A DNA stretch of 64,000 nt from an uncultured Prevotella sp. (GTDB lineage Bacteria > Bacteroidota > Bacteroidia > Bacteroidales > Bacteroidaceae), in NCBI GenBank assembly GCA_900316015.1, contig ONBG01000001.1, positions 1-64,000 on the forward strand. The letters run 5' to 3'. The position numbers and the translations under genes were made by a program. Shown here one piece after another: positions 25,509 to 36,400 of this stretch; positions within the stretch are counted from its first letter, which is position 1, and each line of letters starts with the position of its first letter. The notes beneath the pieces are model-generated. The model was not told where the DNA came from. It was given only the letters and a program-made list of their open reading frames with translations, and did no database searches.

Positions 25509-26647
25509 ATGTGAATCATCCGAAGAATGGGCAAGGTGTGTCTTGTCTCGATGGCATCATGGACGGAGGACTACGGATCCCATCCGACTGCTATGCAGCC
25601 TATCGGCTGCCTTTTCAGGACCATTGCACGGTAGTCATGCAAACAAATGGTAGTCCTTTAGAATTGCCATCTTGCGCAGCTCTGAGTGGGAAAGAGGGGT
25701 TCGTGATCGCGCCCTTTGTCCCATTGCCCGACCATCCTATCCTTCTCTTGAGACCGGATGTGGTGGAACGACTGAATGTCGAAGAAGTAAGTGCAGAAAC
25801 GCCGGTGCCTTTCTTGCCTCGGGATGAACAACAGGAACGCTTCCATTATGCCATTGACTTTGCTAACTTCCATGCACAGTTGGAGGCAGGGACATTTCAA
25901 AAGATTGTACTGTCTCGTTGCTCACAATTGAGGTCGACGACAGCATTGGTGCCCGAAGACCTCTTCATGAGGGCTTGTCGCTTGTATCCTCGCATGTTTA
26001 TTGCCTTGTTTTCTACTCCCCAAAGTGGGACGTGGCTCATGGCTACACCAGAGATTTTATTAGAGGGAGATGGGAAAACATGGCATACCATGGCATTGGC
26101 AGGAACCATGCGATTGACGGGAGAGCAGTTGAAATTTGACAATCCATTTGGCAATCAGGAGCAAATGCCCTCGTGGAGTATTAAAAACATTCAGGAACAA
26201 CGTTATGTAGCATCCTATATGACAGAATGCTTAGAGCAGTTTACAGATAAATTCCGAGAAGATGGACCCTATACGGCTCGGGCTGCCAACCTTGTTCATT
26301 TGCGCAGTGACTTTTATTTTCAGCTGAAAGATCTACGGCATATGGGTGATGTCATCCAACTCTTGCACCCGACTCCGGCGGTTTGTGGGTTGCCGAAGGA
26401 TAAGGCCCGGGACTTTATCCTGAAAAATGAACTGGTACCGAGAAACTATTACAGCGGATTCGTAGGACCTTTAAATCCGTTCCAAGATACGCATCTGTAT
26501 GTATCTCTCCGTTGTATGCAGATCCGGGGTAATGAATATGACCTTTATGCGGGAGGAGGTTTGCTGGCGAGCAGTCAGGAAGAAAGTGAATGGAATGAGA
26601 CGGAGGCTAAGTTGGAAACCATGAAAAGAGTCTTGTCATATGTATAG
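25505..26647 (+). CDS. menF: Isochorismate synthase MenF
   Basis: Converts chorismate to isochorismate, the entry to menaquinone. 380 residues of the chorismate-binding fold: FQKIVLSRCSQL in the middle and, near the end, HPTPAVCGLPKDKARDFI, YYSGFVGPLN and LYAGGGLLASSQEESEWNET, which contain the Mg- and substrate-binding acidic residues. It overlaps menI at its start and menD at its end, so translation is probably coupled. Confidence 0.92.
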   Translation: MNVNHPKNGQGVSCLDGIMDGGLRIPSDCYAAYRLPFQDHCTVVMQTNGSPLELPSCAALSGKEGFVIAPFVPLPDHPILLLRPDVVERLNVEEVSAETPVPFLPRDEQQERFHYAIDFANFHAQLEAGTFQKIVLSRCSQLRSTTALVPEDLFMRACRLYPRMFIALFSTPQSGTWLMATPEILLEGDGKTWHTMALAGTMRLTGEQLKFDNPFGNQEQMPSWSIKNIQEQRYVASYMTECLEQFTDKFREDGPYTARAANLVHLRSDFYFQLKDLRHMGDVIQLLHPTPAVCGLPKDKARDFILKNELVPRNYYSGFVGPLNPFQDTHLYVSLRCMQIRGNEYDLYAGGGLLASSQEESEWNETEAKLETMKRVLSYV

Positions 26648-28316
26648 CAATAAGGAAAATGTCAATGTCCTCACAGCGTTGTTAGTGAAGCATGGCGTTC
26701 GATATGCTGTCGTTTGTCCGGGTTCGAGGAACGCGCCCATCGTTCATAATTTGGATGTGTGCCCTGCCATCACTTGCTTTCCTGTGACTGATGAGCGGTC
26801 GGCTGGTTTTTATGCTTTAGGCATCTGCCAACAGTCGGGATCGCCAGTCGTTGTCTGTGTGACGTCCGGTACAGCCTTATTGAATGTAGCTCCAGCAATA
26901 GCTGAGGCTGCTTATCAGCATCTTCCTTTGGTACTTGTATCAGCAGACCGTCCTCGTCAATGGATTGGGCAATTGGATGGTCAGACTCTTCCACAACCGG
27001 GTGCCTTGGATCTGTTCGTCCGACGCACGGTAGATCTTCCTGAACCGCATGATGAAGAATCCCATTGGTATTGCAATCGATTGGTCAACGAGGCGTTAAT
27101 AGAAGCGCAACGAGGCAGCCAGGGTCCGGTTCACATCAATGTGCCCTTAACGGAACCCTTGTATGATTTTACGATAGAAAGGTTGCCGGAAGAGAGAAGA
27201 ATCCAACTTCTGTCACCTCTTTCATCGCATGGGACTGCTGACTGTGCAGCTGTGGTTCATCCCATGTTGGAACGTCTCGATCTGGCATCCCGACCGCTTG
27301 TGGTTGTCGGGCAGATGAAGCCAGATAGTTTGCCGCAGGGTGAGATAGACAGGTTGAGGCAGGAGTATCCGGTATTCATCGAATCCTTGGGCGATCAAGG
27401 GCCTTCTCTTTTAGATGAAGTGATGGAAATGGTCGGCGATGAGGAGCAATTCCTCCCTGATTTTATCATCTACGTGGGTGATACATTGGTTAGCAAACGG
27501 GCTAAGGCATTCTTACGTCATGCGAAGGCAGCGGAATGTTGGGTAATCAACCCAGAAGGAGAGGTCCATGATACTTTTATGAATATGACGGGGGTGATAC
27601 AGGCACAGCCGCGCGATGGGCTTGCTCAGATAACAGGTCATGGGAATATTGCCTATGCGAGAATTTGGAAGAGCTTGTTCGTGAAGGCAAAGAGGCATCT
27701 CCATGATTTCCATCCCGATTATTCACAATTGTTGGCTGTCAAGCTTTTGGAAGAGCGGACGAAGCTTCAAGATCCCAGCAGCGTGATTCATTATGCCAAT
27801 AGTATGTCCGTGCGCTTGGGGAATATTTTTTCTTGGCATCACATCTTTTGTAACCGGGGCGTGAACGGCATTGAAGGTTCGTTGTCAACTGCAGCGGGAT
27901 ATTCTTTGGTTAGCAAGGAAAATGTTTATTGTGTGATCGGTGACCTGAGCTTCTTTTACGACCAGAACGCTCTGTGGAACCAGAATCTTCGAGGAAATCT
28001 TCGGATTGTATTGCTCAATAATGGTTGTGGAGGAATCTTCTCGAAGTTTGATGGACTGAGGAACAGTCCGGCTCGTGCAAATTTAGTCATGGCAAGCCAT
28101 CATACGACTGCAGAAGGAATTTGCCGGGAGAATGACATTTTGTATTTTGCAGCGGATCATGCTGTTGCGTTGGACAATCTAATGGATACATTAGTGTCTA
28201 CCGAAGTGGAACGCCCCGTCTTGTTGGAAGTCTTTACGGATGCTGAAAGAGACATGCACGTTTATCAAGAATATAATCAATCATTGAATACATGGAAAGA
28301 GAATGGAAAAAAATAA
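26640..28316 (+). CDS. menD: 2-succinyl-5-enolpyruvyl-6-hydroxy-3-cyclohexene-1-carboxylate synthase MenD
   Basis: A thiamine-diphosphate enzyme joining isochorismate and 2-oxoglutarate to SEPHCHC. 558 residues. [16 protein letters not shown] and [14 protein letters not shown] at the N-terminus hold the conserved catalytic Glu and Arg region. The cofactor motif [16 protein letters not shown] (GDL...N) is in the C-terminal domain, followed by [17 protein letters not shown]. It starts eight bases inside menF, and menB starts 25 bases before its stop. Confidence 0.94.
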   Translation: MYSNKENVNVLTALLVKHGVRYAVVCPGSRNAPIVHNLDVCPAITCFPVTDERSAGFYALGICQQSGSPVVVCVTSGTALLNVAPAIAEAAYQHLPLVLVSADRPRQWIGQLDGQTLPQPGALDLFVRRTVDLPEPHDEESHWYCNRLVNEALIEAQRGSQGPVHINVPLTEPLYDFTIERLPEERRIQLLSPLSSHGTADCAAVVHPMLERLDLASRPLVVVGQMKPDSLPQGEIDRLRQEYPVFIESLGDQGPSLLDEVMEMVGDEEQFLPDFIIYVGDTLVSKRAKAFLRHAKAAECWVINPEGEVHDTFMNMTGVIQAQPRDGLAQITGHGNIAYARIWKSLFVKAKRHLHDFHPDYSQLLAVKLLEERTKLQDPSSVIHYANSMSVRLGNIFSWHHIFCNRGVNGIEGSLSTAAGYSLVSKENVYCVIGDLSFFYDQNALWNQNLRGNLRIVLLNNGCGGIFSKFDGLRNSPARANLVMASHHTTAEGICRENDILYFAADHAVALDNLMDTLVSTEVERPVLLEVFTDAERDMHVYQEYNQSLNTWKENGKK

Positions 28317-29116
28317 AGGGTTTTGACTTTAAGGAAATCCTTTTCGATGAGTATCATCACATTGCGAGGATCACGATCAACCGTCCTCGCTACCGTAACG
28401 CATTTACCCCTTTGACCACCTGGGAGATGTCGCAGGCGTTCAGCTATTGTCGGGAATGCCAGGATATTAGAGTGGTTATCCTTACAGGGGCTGGAGACAA
28501 GGCCTTCTGCTCTGGCGGCGACATGCATGTGAAAGGGCGTGGCGGATATGTGGGTACAGATGGCGTCCCTCGTCTGAATGTGCTGGATGTGCAGATGCAA
28601 ATCCGCAGATTGCCCAAGCCGGTGATAGCTATGGTCAACGGCTATGCCATTGGGGGTGGACATGTCTTGCATGTCATGTGTGACCTGACCATCGCCTCGG
28701 AAAATGCACGATTTGGGCAGACTGGTCCGAAAGTGGGATCTTTCGACGCGGGATTTGGTGCCAGCTATCTTGCCAGGATGGTCGGGCAGAAAAAAGCCAG
28801 GGAGATCTGGTTCCTATGCCAGCAGTATTCTGCACAAGAAGCCTTAGAGATGGGGATGGTAAACAAGGTCGTCCCTTTTGATCAGTTGGAAGATACATGT
28901 GTTGAATGGGCAGAAATCATGATGGAACGGAGTCCTTTGGCTCTCCGCATGATCAAGGCAGGGTTGAACGCAGAATTGGATGGACAAGCCGGTATTCAGG
29001 AACTTGCCGGCGATGCTACCATGCTTTATTATACAATGGATGAAGCACAGGAAGGTGGCAAGGCCTTCTTGGAAAAACGAAAGCCTGACTTTGATCAATA
29101 TCCTAAGTTCCCATAG
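28292..29116 (+). CDS. menB: 1,4-dihydroxy-2-naphthoyl-CoA synthase MenB
   Basis: Closes the second ring by converting o-succinylbenzoyl-CoA to DHNA-CoA. 274 residues, crotonase fold. Oxyanion-hole segments are [12 protein letters not shown] and [40 protein letters not shown] is characteristic of MenB and contains the active-site loop. The last gene of the first menaquinone operon. The remaining genes menC and menE are 19 kb away at 48266-50278. Confidence 0.95.
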   Translation: MEREWKKIKGFDFKEILFDEYHHIARITINRPRYRNAFTPLTTWEMSQAFSYCRECQDIRVVILTGAGDKAFCSGGDMHVKGRGGYVGTDGVPRLNVLDVQMQIRRLPKPVIAMVNGYAIGGGHVLHVMCDLTIASENARFGQTGPKVGSFDAGFGASYLARMVGQKKAREIWFLCQQYSAQEALEMGMVNKVVPFDQLEDTCVEWAEIMMERSPLALRMIKAGLNAELDGQAGIQELAGDATMLYYTMDEAQEGGKAFLEKRKPDFDQYPKFP

Positions 29117-29138
29117 GGAGGAAGAGGGATATCCCATA

Positions 29139-29756
29139 TCAGGGCTCCTCGCCTTCATAGACCACGAGTTCGCGGGGAAGAGAGATAAGCTTGAGGCGTC
29201 GGAACCAAACCTTTGGCGATTCCGGGAGTAAGCGCGTCGACTGGCTGTTGATGGTATAGTAGCTGGCGGAGTATTCATCCATGAGCGCGGAAAAGGCTGA
29301 TTTGATGCGTGAGCACTTTTCGTTGATGGCATTGTCAAGAGGATTTGTAAGACGGTCAACAGTTTCTTTCATTTTTATTGCGTCACCGTCTGGCATGATA
29401 TGCGTATAGATGGCGAAGAGTTCATGATGGTATTCACTCAACCGTTTAAACTCAATGCCTTCTGGATGTTTCAGGAAAAATAGATAAACGGCACGATGGA
29501 CAGGCGTGAGAACCACTTCACGGTTTCCATAGGCAAGGATGAGGCGGAAATCTTTGGTAATGATCAATTTGCTCAATGTGCCACGAGCTGCCTCAGTGCG
29601 AAGTTGTTCAAGAGTAGGCACGGTAATGGCGCGCAGCAATAAATCTGTGCGCCCCATGATCTGTAATTGGTTCACAAGCAACCTGACTTCCTTGGCTATT
29701 TGCTCAGCATCGATACTTTTGTCAACTCTATGCCCCATGAATGCAAAGTTAGTCAT
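29139..29756 (-). CDS. Uncharacterised protein with a possible winged-helix segment
   Basis: 205 residues; I do not recognise the family. The middle reads SKLIITKDFRLILAYGNR and LTPVHRAVYLFFLKHPEGI, which has the rhythm of a winged helix followed by a helical region (EFKRLSEYHHELFAIYTHIM, AIKMKETVDRLTNPLDNAIN). No signal peptide or membrane segment. The start is uncertain: TAACTTTG on the minus strand (29751-29744) is a promoter-like -7 element lying over the first codons, which would favour the inner start MGHRVDKSID at 29738 (199 residues). It converges with menB and diverges from ftsZ. It may be a regulator, but that is a guess. Confidence 0.6.
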   Translation of the reverse strand: MTNFAFMGHRVDKSIDAEQIAKEVRLLVNQLQIMGRTDLLLRAITVPTLEQLRTEAARGTLSKLIITKDFRLILAYGNREVVLTPVHRAVYLFFLKHPEGIEFKRLSEYHHELFAIYTHIMPDGDAIKMKETVDRLTNPLDNAINEKCSRIKSAFSALMDEYSASYYTINSQSTRLLPESPKVWFRRLKLISLPRELVVYEGEEP

Positions 29757-29845
29757 TTTTATCTCATCCTTTTGGACTTATCATAAAAAATATTGCCGCA
29801 AGCCTTGCAGGCAATGCCACACGTCATTTTCTCAAGGGAAAACAG

Positions 29846-29853
29846 TATCTTTG
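29846..29853 (+). promoter_or_regulatory. Candidate -7 promoter element of ftsZ
   Basis: TATCTTTG, 21 bases before the ATG at 29875. No TTTG lies at the proper spacing; the best upstream T-run is CATTTTC at 29825-29831. Confidence 0.4.
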
Positions 29854-29874
29854 CAACCAAAGTGAAAAAGAGCA

Positions 29875-31305
29875 ATGATGGAAGAAGATAACAAAGCAAA
29901 CGTATTGGACTTTGGTCCTGTTGAGGATACATCAAATGATATCATCAAGGTCGTTGGTGTTGGTGTTGGTGGTTGTAATGCGGTTAAGAATATGTATGAG
30001 GAACATGTCGCTAATGTTACATTCGCGGTATGCAATACTGATAGCAAGGCACTTTCCAATTCTCCCGTCCCTACGAAAATTATGCTTGGTGACAGTGGAT
30101 TGGGTGCAGGTGCCAATCCCGAACTTGGCAGAAGGGAGGCATTGAAATCGAAGGATACTATCAGGAAACTTTTCGAAGACAATACCAAGATGTGCTTCAT
30201 CACAGCAGGGATGGGCGGTGGAACTGGTACCGGAGCGGCGCCAGTCATCGCTTCCATTGCCCGCAGCATAGGAATCCTTACGATTGGCATTGTCACCATA
30301 CCGTTCTTTTTCGAGAAGAAGCAGAAAATCATCAAGGCCCTGAAAGGTGTGGAGGAGATGCGGAAGAACGTCGACTCATTGCTGATTATCAACAACGAGA
30401 GCATTTGTGACATCTATGCAGACTCGCATATTTCCGTCAAGGATGCACTCAAGGCTGCTGATCAAATACTTAGCAATGCCGCGAAAGGCATTTCAGAGCT
30501 TGTGACCCTTGAAGGTCACATAAACCTTGACTTCCGTGACGTGGAGTCAACAATGCGCGGAGGTGGCGGTGCAATTATGGCGATAGGACGTGCCCGTGGA
30601 GAAAGGCGTGTGGAGAAGGCAATTATCAACGCGTTGGAATCGCCCTTGCTCTATGGCAGTGATATTACCCAGGCAAAGAATATCCTTTTTAATATCTATA
30701 CCAGTAGTGAGGCTCCTTTGTTCGTCAATGAAATGCGTGAGATCGATGCATTCATGTATGAACTCAACCCAAACATTGATGTCATCTGGGGTACAAATGA
30801 CGACAATACGCTTGGGGAAGATGCGAAAATTGTCATTCTTGCCACAGGAATCGATAATAAGTTCTTGCCTGATGAAGTGACTTCATCCGATGATGATAGC
30901 AAATATGACAAGATTATTGCAGAGCTCTATCGGGAACCGATTGGTGGGGTTAGTGGTCACGAGGGCAGTCGCCATGAACATGGAACACCGACTACTTCTC
31001 AGAAAGAAGAAGGTAAAGATACAAGCCCGAAAGATGCTACTGTCGGAACCCAGGATAAGACCTTAACAAAAGATTCGGAAGACAACCCGGTCGATGACCC
31101 AATGGAAGATTCTGCTGTGGAAACTGCTCCTAAAGATCATCAAGAAAAAATGCCAGATGAAACCGTAGCGGTCGACGTCCCACTACCTAAGGATGAGCCG
31201 CAAGCGAAGTTGTCCCCGAGGTCCAGTTCTTTCGAAAAGTTCATCAATCGGCTGAAAGAAAAGCTGTCCCTAAATTTAGAACGTCTCATGTCTGATGAGG
31301 AATAG
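29875..31305 (+). CDS. ftsZ: FtsZ-family protein, stand-alone and divergent
   Basis: 476 residues. The GTP-binding signature GGGTGTG is at 114-120 and the catalytic T7 loop NLDFRD (N-x-D-x-x-D) at 217-222, so GTP hydrolysis and filament formation are expected. The first glycine motif reads VGVGVGGCNAV instead of the usual GVGGGGGNAV. After the core (about 20-330) comes a linker of about 110 residues rich in Asp, Glu, Lys, Ser and Thr, then a helical end (FEKFINRLKEKLSLNLERLM) in place of the short peptide that normally binds FtsA. No ftsA, ftsQ or mur gene is near, unlike the usual division cluster. It may be a second FtsZ or the relocated only copy. Confidence 0.85.
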   Translation: MMEEDNKANVLDFGPVEDTSNDIIKVVGVGVGGCNAVKNMYEEHVANVTFAVCNTDSKALSNSPVPTKIMLGDSGLGAGANPELGRREALKSKDTIRKLFEDNTKMCFITAGMGGGTGTGAAPVIASIARSIGILTIGIVTIPFFFEKKQKIIKALKGVEEMRKNVDSLLIINNESICDIYADSHISVKDALKAADQILSNAAKGISELVTLEGHINLDFRDVESTMRGGGGAIMAIGRARGERRVEKAIINALESPLLYGSDITQAKNILFNIYTSSEAPLFVNEMREIDAFMYELNPNIDVIWGTNDDNTLGEDAKIVILATGIDNKFLPDEVTSSDDDSKYDKIIAELYREPIGGVSGHEGSRHEHGTPTTSQKEEGKDTSPKDATVGTQDKTLTKDSEDNPVDDPMEDSAVETAPKDHQEKMPDETVAVDVPLPKDEPQAKLSPRSSSFEKFINRLKEKLSLNLERLMSDEE

Positions 31306-31581
31306 ACAATGGTCATAATATTCAGAATCATGGTAATATTGTCATTCTTCTCTACTGACATGTTGTCGACGGCAGAGTGCTTCTTTTCTATACATACAGC
31401 GCACTGATAATAACATACAGCAAAGAGCGGAAGCATCTCGAACGGAGTGGCAAGCTGATTTTCAAAAGCTCTTTATTGGTATCTTGTGAAAATATTATCT
31501 GTAAAATTTGGATATTTAAGAAAAAAAATCCAACTTTGCAGTACCTTTATAGAGAAGCATTCTCTAAATTTAATTGATGTG
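31306..31581. other. Intergenic region between ftsZ and the ECF sigma gene
   Basis: I see no credible gene. The right part holds the sigma promoter (31507-31538) and is AT-rich. Short open frames overlap that promoter and have no family resemblance. Confidence 0.5.
31507..31538 (+). promoter_or_regulatory. Promoter of the ECF sigma gene
   Basis: TTTG at 31507-31510, 20 bases, then CAACTTTG at 31531-31538 (one base off TAnnTTTG), 43 bases before the ATG at 31582. Confidence 0.5.
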
Positions 31582-32151
31582 ATGAATGAAGCACAGCTGA
31601 TCATAGAATTGAAAATGGGATCAACACATGCGCTGGAAAAGATTTATGATCTTTATTCTGCGAGACTCTACGCATTCGGGTTGCATTACTCAAAATCAAG
31701 GGAAGCAACCCAAGAATTGGTAGAAGATGTGTTTATATGGCTATGGATGAACAGGAAAAGCATTCGTCAAAAGGAAAGTCTTCGCAGTATCTTATTTATC
31801 AGGTTAAAGCATTATCTGATAAATGCCTATCGGAAAACGGCTAATTCCCCCCAATTCCGAAATTATCTTGATTACCTTGCGAGTGTTCCTACTGAAGCTG
31901 CAGATAGTGCAATAGAATACGATGAATTTGTAAAAAAGCTGAATCTTGCTATAAGTCAATTGCCAAGCACCCAACAAAAGGTAGTACGACTTGTCAAATT
32001 TGAGGCATTCCGGATAGAGGATGTCGCAAGGCAATTGAATTTAACAGAGCAAACAGTTCGGAATCAATTGTACTTGGGCTTAAAACAATTAAAGCAAGCA
32101 CTGGGAGTTTATTATATTTTGCTTGAATTCTTATTTTTTGTTAATACTTGA
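31582..32151 (+). CDS. ECF sigma factor (Bacteroidales PUL type)
   Basis: 189 residues from ATG 31582; the open frame extends back to 31486, over the promoter. Sigma-70 region 2 is at about 10-75 (ALEKIYDLYSARLYAFGLHY, ELVEDVFIWLWMNR) and region 4 at about 115-170 (LPSTQQKVVRLVKFEAFRIE, VARQLNLTEQTVRNQLYLG). These factors are held inactive by a FecR-type anti-sigma protein and freed when a SusC-type receptor binds its glycan. The expected FecR partner and an STN-containing SusC follow directly. Confidence 0.92.
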   Translation: MNEAQLIIELKMGSTHALEKIYDLYSARLYAFGLHYSKSREATQELVEDVFIWLWMNRKSIRQKESLRSILFIRLKHYLINAYRKTANSPQFRNYLDYLASVPTEAADSAIEYDEFVKKLNLAISQLPSTQQKVVRLVKFEAFRIEDVARQLNLTEQTVRNQLYLGLKQLKQALGVYYILLEFLFFVNT

Positions 32152-32211
32152 ATGGAATATAGTTATATCATACTATAAATTCTGTCTATTTTATTAAGTA
32201 AGGTTGAAAGA

Positions 32212-33192
32212 ATGAAAGAATTAGAAGATAGATATCTAAATGGGAGTCTGACATCTCAGGAACTAGATGATTTCCTTGTGCAGTTGAATTCTGAATCTGA
32301 TGATGCAGTCGCTAAGCGCATGGAGTCGCGCTGGAAGAATGATAAGATAGATACTTCTCATGTAGATTTTTCTGAACTTCATTCTATCTGGAATCGGATT
32401 TCAGATCAGATACAGCCATCATACAAGGAAGCCATTCTTTACCATTCTTGGAAGTGGCTTCAACTTGTCGCAGTCATGTTGCTTCCTATATTGTTGATAT
32501 TTTCTGTTTATTTTTATCATCAGAATAGAGTCTTGTCATCAGAGGTAGTCACGATGTCAACAGGGAAAGGTGAACGTGCTACAATTACCTTGCCAGATGG
32601 AACGAAAGTGGCATTGAATGAGATATCAACCTTAAAATACAATTCAAGGACTTTTAACAGGGCACAGCGTCAGATCAATTTTGATGGGGAAGGATATTTT
32701 GAAGTAGCAAAGGATCCAGAACATCCATTCCAGATAAATGCCGATAAATTAAACGTAAAAGTTTTAGGGACAAAATTTAATCTGTGTGCAAGGGATCAAG
32801 ATGGGACGGCAATACTGGCATTATCTGAAGGTAAGGTCTTGTTTACGTCTCTTCCAACTGGAGAAAATGTAGTATTGTTCCCTCATCAGAAGGCAGTACT
32901 TAATAAATTAACAGGTAGTATTTCCGTTGAGCAAATTCAACAGGGCTTAAAGGACATGACAGCTTGGAGAAGGAAAGAGATCGTGTTTAGAAATGCTCCT
33001 CTGAGTTTTGTGATTGCCAAATTAGAGGAAATTTACGGCGTAAAAATCATCATAAAAGGGAATGTAAGTCTGAATGATCTCTACACGGGTACCATGTCAA
33101 GTGCAGATATAAATGTCGATCTTGAAATTCTTGAGCGCCTATATCATCTGAAATCAGAGATGTATGGTAATCGGGTCTATATCGAAAAATGA
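32212..33192 (+). CDS. FecR-type anti-sigma factor
   Basis: 326 residues: a cytoplasmic part (1-80), one transmembrane helix at about 82-102 (WLQLVAVMLLPILLIFSVYF), a periplasmic FecR domain (about 115-215; GERATITLPDGTKVALNE, FDGEGYFEVAKDPEHPF) and a C-terminal DUF4974 domain (about 245-326; ITWRRKEIVF-like strand, LEEIYGVKIIIKGNV). It should bind the sigma factor encoded 60 bases upstream and read the state of the receptor through the STN domain of the next protein. Confidence 0.92.
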   Translation: MKELEDRYLNGSLTSQELDDFLVQLNSESDDAVAKRMESRWKNDKIDTSHVDFSELHSIWNRISDQIQPSYKEAILYHSWKWLQLVAVMLLPILLIFSVYFYHQNRVLSSEVVTMSTGKGERATITLPDGTKVALNEISTLKYNSRTFNRAQRQINFDGEGYFEVAKDPEHPFQINADKLNVKVLGTKFNLCARDQDGTAILALSEGKVLFTSLPTGENVVLFPHQKAVLNKLTGSISVEQIQQGLKDMTAWRRKEIVFRNAPLSFVIAKLEEIYGVKIIIKGNVSLNDLYTGTMSSADINVDLEILERLYHLKSEMYGNRVYIEK

Positions 33193-33404
33193 AGAAATGA
33201 ATCTTAAGACCTAATCCTTTTATTCTGTTAATAAATTTAAAATACAGTATATTTTATATAAAATATTCCCATAAAAAGTTATAAACCTGGAATTCTGTTG
33301 TCCCTCTTTTGCAGAAGCCTGCAAACATGTATTAATGATTTGATCATCTATAATAACATATCATTTGAAAGGCATATATTTGTTTAACTTAAATATTATT
33401 GGAC
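33193..33404. promoter_or_regulatory. SusC gene leader with a -7 element and a hairpin
   Basis: TATATTTG at 33375-33382 fits the -7 consensus, 23-35 bases before the possible SusC starts. Upstream, TTTGCAG (33308-33314) pairs perfectly with CTGCAAA (33319-33325) over the loop AAGC; it has no T-tract, so it is more likely a processing or binding site than a terminator. No target sequence of the ECF sigma factor can be identified by eye. Confidence 0.4.
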
Positions 33405-36400
33405 ATGAATGTACACATGAAAGCCAGGTACATTATTCTAATGTTATTATTATCTTTCTGTCATTTGGTTTCATTTAGCCAAACTCAGATGGTAAACATT
33501 AATGTACGTAATGCGACACTGAAGCAAGTCTTTGGTATTATTGAAAAACAAACAAATTATCGTATCTCTTACCGTAATGTCTTTATTGATAACAGGAAAG
33601 ATATTACGATGAAAAAGTCTAAGGCTTCTATACAGGAAGTTTTGGATGAAGCCCTTTCTGGACGCCAATTGGAGTATTCTATTATTCCTCCAACTACAAT
33701 TATTATTTCTGATAGGGTTCAGAAAAAGGAAGTTCGAACAATCCAGCAAAATGCTACGAAAAAGGTCTCAGGGGTAGTACGCGATCCAAATGGTGAGCCT
33801 ATTATAGGGGCAGGCGTATATGAAAGTGGAACAAAGAATGGTACTGTGACCGATGTAGACGGGCGTTTTACTCTTTCTGTTCAGCCAGGGAGTACGCTAA
33901 CAGTGTCTTATATTGGCTTTGTAACTAAGCAGGTAAAAGCAAATTCCAATATTGAAGTGCGGCTGTCTGAAGACAACAAGGCTCTTGATGAAGTCGTTGT
34001 CGTTGGGTACGGGACTATGAAAAAACGCGATTTGACAGGTGCGATCTCAAGTGTAAAGGGCGATGATATTGCTCTTGCAGGCGTTGCTTCTGCTGCACAT
34101 GCATTGGCAGGAAAGGCAGCGGGGCTGTATGTCCGTCAAAATTCCGCACAACCAGGCGGAGGTCTTGATATATTGATTCGAGGTGCTGGTTCTGTCAATG
34201 CGGCAAACGACCCATTATATATTGTTGATGGATTTCCTATTGCTAAATTGGATCAAGAAAAAGGCAGCAATCAGCGTATGGATCCAGGAACCCAGGGAGT
34301 CCTTAATTTCTTGAATCCTAATGATATAGAAAGTATCGAAGTGCTCAAGGATGCTTCTGCTACAGCAATCTATGGAGCGCGTGCTGCTAATGGTGTTGTG
34401 ATTATTACGACGAAACGAGGAAAGGAAGGACGGGCTACAGTTAATTATTCCTATAATTATTCTTACCAGAAATATAGTGATGAATATGATGTTTTATCCC
34501 TAAAGGAGTGGATGGAAGAAAAAAATAAGTCTACTTGGGAATACTGGGTTTGGGAAAATCAGGTAGCACCCTGGGGAGCAAAAACTCTGGAGGAAGCACT
34601 TGCTTCGCCGAAGAGTGGGCAGTTTTACACACGTCCTTATACTGATGCAGATATAGCGAATGCTGGGGAAGGGACAGATTGGGTTGGCTTGATTACTCGT
34701 GATGGCTATGTGCAAGAGCATAATCTTTCTATCCAAGGCGGATCTAAGGAAACTCAATATATGGTTTCAATGAATTATTATGATAACGAGGGTATTATTA
34801 AAAATTCAAGTATGACCCGTTATACATTGAAGTCTAATTTTGATCAACGTTTTTTGAAAGTCTTCAAGACAGGGTTGAATCTGACCATCACTCGGATAGA
34901 TAATGACAACACTCAGTTGGGATCTGCACAATATGAAAAGTCTGGCATCATTCGTTCTGCTGTGCAAATGGGACCGAATATTAAAGCTTATGACCAAGAG
35001 ACAGGCACTTATCCTATTAATCCTTTGTTAGGCACACAGCCCAACCCTTATTCTCTGTTGAATAACATAGATAAAGGACGTACAGATCGACTCCTTGGAA
35101 ACCTTTATCTGGAAGCTTACCCTGTAAAAGGCTTAACCTTAAGAGTAAATGCTGGCATAGACCGTGCTAATATTTCTCGAAAAACATATGAACCGAAGAC
35201 AACTCTTTGGGGAAAGGCAATGCAGGGTAATGCGGATATTTATACGACAGACAATAATCAATATTTGCTGGAGGCCACGGCAACTTATAATCGTATTTTT
35301 AGGAATATCCATAAGGTGACACTACTTGCAGGAACTTCTTATGAGCAATTTAATGTCGAAGCTTCCAATTTAGGCAATAACAATTTCCTTACAGATGGCT
35401 TTATTTATAATAACATGAATGCAGGAAGTGGCACGAAAACGGTTGGCTCTGGTTTTTCCAAGAACAAGATGGAGTCGTATTTCTTCCGTGCTAATTATTC
35501 TCTGATGGATCGATATTATTTGACAACGACCTTACGTGCTGATGGAGCCTCTGTGTTTGCAAAGAATCATAAATGGGGATATTTTCCATCTGTTGCTTTA
35601 GGGTGGACTATGTCTGAAGAAAAATGGATGAAGCCGATGGAATGGTTATCTATGTTAAAGATTCGCGCATCTTGGGGTAAAACAGGTAATTCGGATATAG
35701 GGACGAATGCGTTTGCCAGTTATTATGCTGCTGCAGCCTATAACAAAGAAGACAAATCTCAGGTAATCGGTGTCTTCCAAGGTAAATTAGAGAACCCAGA
35801 TTTAAAATGGGAAACTACGACGGAATGGAACTTGGGCTTTGATTTCGGATTCTTGAATAACAGAATCCTTGCTACGATTGAGTATTATCATAAGATTGTT
35901 AGTGACTTGCTTAACTATAAACCGTTGAACTATTACCATGATGTCTCTCGGGTAATGGCTAATATGGGAAAGACACAAAGTACAGGTATAGAGGTTACCT
36001 TGAACACAACAAACGTGAAGACACATCATTTCATGTGGACAACCAACTTTACTTTTACGAAATATAAAGATAGATGGAAGGAACGGACATCTGACTGGAA
36101 GCCATCCGTCTATGAGAAAGTTGATGATCCTATCCGACCTATTTATTCACGTCTTGCTGATCATATCTTGCAGATTGGGGAGGAAGTTCCTGCCGCACAG
36201 CCTAATCTGAAACCAGGAGAAATCGTTATCAAGGATATTAATGGCTATAAGCGAGATGCTGAAGGACAACCAGTCGTGGATGAAAATGGGCGTTTTATTC
36301 TGACGGGATCCCCTGATGGACAGATAGATGATGCTGACTGCGTCTTAATTGGTTCGCAAGATCCGGGCTGGATGGCGGGTATGATCAATACATTACATTA

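Noticed and set aside
31377-31577. Open frame of 66 codons before the sigma gene
   Set aside because: AT-rich, overlaps the promoter, no homology apparent.
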